Assembly (NCBI GenBank): GCA_028289605.1
Contig: JANQON010000006.1
Location: 461,938-525,937 of the forward strand
From: Hyphococcus sp.
GTDB lineage: Bacteria > Pseudomonadota > Alphaproteobacteria > Caulobacterales > Parvularculaceae
Direction: 5' to 3'
DNA: 64,000 bases
Part shown: piece after piece, positions 60,751 to 64,000 of the stretch
How positions within the stretch are numbered: position 1 is the stretch's first letter
How the letters are laid out: every line of letters begins with the position of its first letter
Program-made: the position numbers and the translations under genes
Notes under the pieces: model-generated
The model's database searches: none
What the model was told of the DNA's origin: nothing
The model's input: only the letters and a program-made list of their open reading frames with translations

Positions 60751-62478
60751 TTAATCGGTCGGCAATTCAACAATAAAGCGCGCCCCGCGGCGCGGTCCGG
60801 CCGGGTCGACCGGATTCTCAAGCCGGTTTTCGGCGTAGATCCGCCCGCCGTGAGACTCCACGATCTGCCGGGAAATGGCGAGGCCGAGCCCGGAATTGTT
60901 GCCGAACGCGGCGCCGGCCGGACGCTTTGTATAAAAGCGGTTGAAAATGGATTCGAGATTGTCCGGCGGCACTCCCGGGCCGTCGTCTTCCACAATCAGC
61001 CTGGTTTTGGAGTCGCGCTGGGTCGGTCCCTCGAGATAAACGCGCACAGAACCGCCCTCCGGACTGAACGAGCGCGCATTGTCGATCAGGTTGCGCACAA
61101 CCTGTCCCAGCGCCGAGGCGTTGCCGAGAATATAAACGCCCTGTATCGGATCTGAGAACGCCACCTTGACGTCGTTGTCTTTCGCCGTCTGATCGTACAT
61201 GGCGACGATATCTTTGATCAGCCGCACGAGGTCCACCGCCTCGCGGCTTTCCCGCGCCAGTTCAGCATCCAGACGCGACGCATTTGAAATGTCCGTAATC
61301 AGACGGTCCATACGCGCCACATCCTTCTGGATGACGCCGAGCAGCTTTTCCTGCTGTTCCGGCGTCTTGGCGATGAGGAGCGTCTCCGCGGCGCTTCGAA
61401 TTGACGTCAGCGGATTCTTCAGCTCATGGGAAACGTCTGCGGCGAAACTCTCAATCGCGTCGATGCGGGCGTAAATCGCCTGGGTCATGGATTTTAACGA
61501 GCCCGACAACTCGCCGATCTCGTCGCGGCGATTGGTGAAATCCGGTATGCGCGAGCGCCCCGCCGCGGCGATGCCTTCGCGCACCTTATCCGCTGCAATG
61601 GCGAGCTGACGGATGGGCTGTGCGATCATGGCGGTCAGGAGCAGCGACGACAAAATCGCCGCCGCCATCGCAAGGCCGAAAAACGGCAGGATCGACATGC
61701 GCGCCCGCTCAACCAGATCGTCAATACCGCCGGACTCCGCCGTCACAAGACCGTAAATGGCCTGAACCCGCCTGATCGGCACGGTCACGGAAACAACGAG
61801 CTCGCCCTCTTCGTCGAGGCGCACGGACGCCGCGCCGCGGTCCTCCGCGAAGGGCGATGAATCGAGCGCTTCATTCAGTTCCGCTTCGAGCGTGCGCAAC
61901 GCCGCCGTCTCATGATAATCGTTGGAGAAGAAATCAATGAGGCTCGTCCAAACGGCGTCGAGAGAAAACAATGCGTTTGCGTCCTCCGCTTCGATCGGCG
62001 GCAAGTTCTGCGCCTCAATCCGGTCCTGGCGCAGCACGATGTCTTCAATGAGCAGCAGATTCGCGTTGGTCACCGGCGGATCGTCAAATGTCTGCGGCGC
62101 GTTAAAAATCCGCACGCGCCCTTCGAAACTGTCCCATACCCGATTGAACACTTCGCGCACGTCGGTCTGGTTCAGGGCGAGCGAGCACAACGCCGCCTCT
62201 TCGCCGAGGCGTTCCACATCCGCCTGCTCCACCGGCTGACACGACGTTTCGTCAATGGCGACCTGCGCGAGCACGTCCGCAATGATCTGGGCTTGCGCGC
62301 GCACGCCTTCGAGTTTCGCCGCAATCAATCCGTCGCGGTAATTGGTGAGCGCAAACGACCCCAGCAGCAGAATCACAAGTCCGATCAGGTTGGCGAGGAC
62401 AATCGTCACGGTGAGGCGCGACAGCGCCACCCGCGCGCGGCGCTTCCGCGTCGACCCGGCCCCGCCCTCAGCGCTCAT
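60751..62478 (-). CDS. chvG: ChvG/ExoS-type sensor histidine kinase
   Basis: A 575-residue membrane kinase. Two helices (about 22-45, LTVTIVLANLIGLVILLLGSF, and about 265-290) border a periplasmic sensor of some 220 residues. A HAMP domain follows, then the H-box with His351 in ADVSHELKNPLTS, N-box NLIDNARSFSPEGG, and GNNSGLGLAISRQIVESHGG. It is the expected partner of ChvI, which is 67 bases upstream. In rhizobia, ChvGI responds to acid and envelope stress; ExoR, its repressor there, is not in the window. Confidence 0.93.
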   Translation of the reverse strand: MSAEGGAGSTRKRRARVALSRLTVTIVLANLIGLVILLLGSFALTNYRDGLIAAKLEGVRAQAQIIADVLAQVAIDETSCQPVEQADVERLGEEAALCSLALNQTDVREVFNRVWDSFEGRVRIFNAPQTFDDPPVTNANLLLIEDIVLRQDRIEAQNLPPIEAEDANALFSLDAVWTSLIDFFSNDYHETAALRTLEAELNEALDSSPFAEDRGAASVRLDEEGELVVSVTVPIRRVQAIYGLVTAESGGIDDLVERARMSILPFFGLAMAAAILSSLLLTAMIAQPIRQLAIAADKVREGIAAAGRSRIPDFTNRRDEIGELSGSLKSMTQAIYARIDAIESFAADVSHELKNPLTSIRSAAETLLIAKTPEQQEKLLGVIQKDVARMDRLITDISNASRLDAELARESREAVDLVRLIKDIVAMYDQTAKDNDVKVAFSDPIQGVYILGNASALGQVVRNLIDNARSFSPEGGSVRVYLEGPTQRDSKTRLIVEDDGPGVPPDNLESIFNRFYTKRPAGAAFGNNSGLGLAISRQIVESHGGRIYAENRLENPVDPAGPRRGARFIVELPTD

Positions 62479-62545
62479 GTCACACCGCAGCCCTGGTTAA
62501 GAAGCGTCTTCATCCTGAAGGGAGTAGCAAGCACCGCATGTCGGC

Positions 62546-63241
62546 CTAGTCTTCTTTATACTTATAGCCGACGCCATAGAGCGTTTCGATAGAATCAAAC
62601 TCGCTGTCCACCTGACGGAATTTCTTCCGCACACGCTTTATGTGACTGTCGATCGTACGATCGTCGACATAGACCTGATCGTCATAGGCCGCATCCATAA
62701 GCTGGTCCCGGCTCTTCACAAATCCTGGCCGCTGGGCGAGCGAGTGCAGGATTAGAAACTCCGTGACAGTCAGAATAACCGGCTGTTCCTTCCAGAGGCA
62801 GGCGTGGCGAAGCGGGTCCAGGGTCAGGTTGCCGCGGCGCAGGATTTTCTTTTCGTCTTCAGGGCTCGGCGTCTCATCGGCCTGGGCGCGGCGCAACACC
62901 GCTTTGACGCGCTCCATCAAAAGCCGCTGGGAAAACGGTTTTTTGACATAGTCGTCCGCGCCCATGGTGAGGCCGAGGACCTCATCGATCTCTTCATCTT
63001 TCGATGTAAGGAATATGAGCGGAAGGCTCGATTTCTGACGGACCCGGCGCAACAGCTCCATCCCGTCCATGGTGGGCATCTTGATATCCGAGACCACAAG
63101 GTCAGGCGGCGTCGCCTGAATGAACTCAAGGGCCGCGGCGCCGTCTTCGAAGGTTTTGACCGCGTGGCCTTCCGCCTCAAGGGCGATGGAGACGGAAGTC
63201 AGGATGTTTTCATCGTCGTCGACAAGGGCAATGGTCGCCAT
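62546..63241 (-). CDS. chvI: ChvI-type response regulator (OmpR/PhoB)
   Basis: A 231-residue regulator. The receiver has the acid pocket [10 protein letters not shown], phospho-acceptor Asp52 in [12 protein letters not shown], Thr in FLTSKDEE and the Lys in [11 protein letters not shown]. The winged-helix domain (about 130-231) includes [33 protein letters not shown] and ends in [16 protein letters not shown]. First gene of the chvI-chvG-EIIA-HPr set, probably one operon. Confidence 0.95.
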   Translation of the reverse strand: MATIALVDDDENILTSVSIALEAEGHAVKTFEDGAAALEFIQATPPDLVVSDIKMPTMDGMELLRRVRQKSSLPLIFLTSKDEEIDEVLGLTMGADDYVKKPFSQRLLMERVKAVLRRAQADETPSPEDEKKILRRGNLTLDPLRHACLWKEQPVILTVTEFLILHSLAQRPGFVKSRDQLMDAAYDDQVYVDDRTIDSHIKRVRKKFRQVDSEFDSIETLYGVGYKYKED

Positions 63242-63331
63242 TTTTGTCTTTCCCCGTTTGATTTCAATTCGTTACTAGGCGGGACCGCAGGCGTGGAGAA
63301 GGCCGCGGCAAGGCCGTTTTGTGACCGCTCG

Positions 63332-63625
63332 TCACTGGGACGCCGCCTTATCGATAAACGCCGCGAGCTTTACATCGCGTTCCGACAGGCCGTCGGCGTC
63401 GTGAGTCGTCAATGTCACTTCTACCCGATTGTAGACATTGAACCACTCCGGATGATGATCGGCCTTGTCCGCAGCGATGGCGACCCGCGTCATGAATCCA
63501 AAAGCTTCGTTGAAGTCAGCGAAGGAGAATGTCCGCATGACCGCATCGCGGCCGGCGACGGGCTTCCATTCGGGATTGTTTTCCAGGAACGCGGACCGTT
63601 CCGCATCTGAAAGTTTCGACACCAT
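63332..63625 (-). CDS. phhB: pterin-4a-carbinolamine dehydratase
   Basis: A 97-residue PCD/DCoH enzyme that dehydrates 4a-hydroxytetrahydropterin. The active-site signature [17 protein letters not shown] (residues about 55-71) contains the catalytic histidines, with Pro-Glu-Trp and the later HD in TTHD. No phenylalanine hydroxylase is in the window. Ninety bases separate it from chvI, and I see no supported operon link. Confidence 0.95.
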   Translation of the reverse strand: MVSKLSDAERSAFLENNPEWKPVAGRDAVMRTFSFADFNEAFGFMTRVAIAADKADHHPEWFNVYNRVEVTLTTHDADGLSERDVKLAAFIDKAASQ

Positions 63626-63912
63626 AATTAGAAAATAACTCCAGCTTCACCGCCGATGTAAGGCGCTTGGCCCTCCATGTCATGGCCTTGGTTCGGCGCC
63701 GGCGCCAACCTCTCAGGGTGGGCCATGCTGCGATTGACAATCATTTGCAACTTATCCTAACTTTCCGCCCGCCAGTCACCTGCAGAACGGCGTCGCCGCA
63801 GCGTTTTGCGTTGGATTTTCTCATCGCGGGGTGCTGCAAGACGGCAATGACGCAGGGGCCGGCTTGTCTCTCACTTGGTCCGCTCATCCCGGCTCTAGAT
63901 CCCCGCTCATCC
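63626..63912. other. non-coding region at the right edge
   Basis: Between phhB and the tandem repeat I see no gene with good support. A 32-codon minus-strand reading from ATG 63726 to TAA 63628 ends two bases before the phhB ATG, but it has no clear ribosome site. GCTCATCCCGGC words (about 63876 and 63905) match the repeat family seen at 27498. Confidence 0.45.
63735..63749. promoter_or_regulatory. Fur-box-like palindrome
   Basis: TGACAATCATTTGCA matches 12 of the 14 defined positions of the 7-1-7 Fur-family pattern TGATAATnATTATCA. The surrounding TTGACA can serve as a plus-strand -35 box. It lies 109 bases before phhB, but no iron gene is visible in either direction within the window. A chance match is possible. 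Confidence 0.4.
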
Positions 63913-64000
63913 CGGCCCGCGCGCGAAGGCGCGCAAACTGACAATTGACCGCTTCGCGGCCCGCGCGCGAAGGCGCGCAAACTGACAATTGACCGCTTCG
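63913..64000. repeat. 44-bp direct tandem repeat at the window edge
   Basis: Two exact copies, 63913-63956 and 63957-64000, starting CGGCCCGCGCGCGAAGGCGC and ending ACTGACAATTGACCGCTTCG. Within each copy, GCGCGCGAAGGCGCGC forms a hairpin. The array has no spacers, so it is not CRISPR. It probably continues past the window end. Confidence 0.85.

Noticed and set aside
63741..63980. Minus-strand ORF across the tandem repeat
   Set aside because: Low-complexity Arg/Gly/Ser/Pro reading through repeats; no start signal.
63913..64000. CRISPR array
   Set aside because: The 44-bp units are exactly contiguous with no spacers.

Overview
The window is about 60% GC bacterial chromosome with housekeeping genes packed on both strands, and it is very probably alphaproteobacterial. 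The marker set points there: a DivL-type pseudo-kinase with Tyr at the phospho-acceptor position, a ChvI/ChvG two-component pair beside PTS phosphocarrier genes, a 180-kDa-class NAD-glutamate dehydrogenase, a YerC/TrpR-like gene in front of hisG, an iscR-led suf operon and an rpe-heparinase-purH cluster. A Caulobacterales, Parvularculales or Hyphomonadaceae-like lineage is my best guess, but family rank is not resolved by reading alone. I see no rRNA, tRNA, CRISPR array, phage gene or insertion sequence.

Layout. 1-3.2 kb: a partial membrane protein, hisG behind a TrpR-like regulator with a palindromic promoter, a Sir2 deacylase and a DUF1993 protein, all on the minus strand. 3.2-5.7 kb: LMW phosphatase, ThpR, a YeeZ-like SDR and a lipoprotein. 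5.7-12.1 kb: ahcY behind a SahR-like operator, divL, a TPR protein, a structured small-RNA locus with an intrinsic terminator, and a membrane protein. 12.1-17 kb: NAD-GDH. 17-23 kb: purH, a CapD-like dehydratase, a heparinase II/III protein, rpe and a membrane protein, all on the minus strand. 23.4-27.4 kb: RhlE helicase, a diguanylate cyclase, an HxlR regulator divergent from a thioredoxin-fold isomerase, and TfoX.

27.7-35.8 kb is one long overlapping minus-strand Fe-S assembly operon: iscR, cysteine desulfurase, DUF1330, sufB, a RidA protein, a 46-residue membrane peptide, sufC, sufD, sufS, sufT, sufA. An IscR-type box lies in front of it. 36-45 kb: hydrolase, accA, a large periplasmic protein preceded by a tiny membrane ORF, aroK-aroB, a CorC-like protein and a Tet-like MFS pump. 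45-48 kb: infC, which has an ATA start and a hairpin-rich leader, and two glycosyltransferases. 48-58 kb is the most accessory-looking part: a secreted P-domain/DUF11 protein, a BlaI-type repressor with a double palindromic operator, an M56-M23 fusion sensor/peptidase, and an RND efflux pump. 58-64 kb: SDR/LysR divergent pair, HPr, EIIA-Man, ChvG, ChvI, pterin carbinolamine dehydratase, then non-coding sequence ending in a 44-bp tandem repeat that runs off the window.

Themes. Several loci pair a regulator with a visible palindrome in its own promoter (TrpR-like, IscR, BlaI, LysR). Many genes are translationally coupled by ATGA, GTGA or TGATG junctions. The strongest candidates for something poorly described are the BlaI/M56-M23 envelope locus, the small RNA at 11.03-11.19 kb, and the infC leader.
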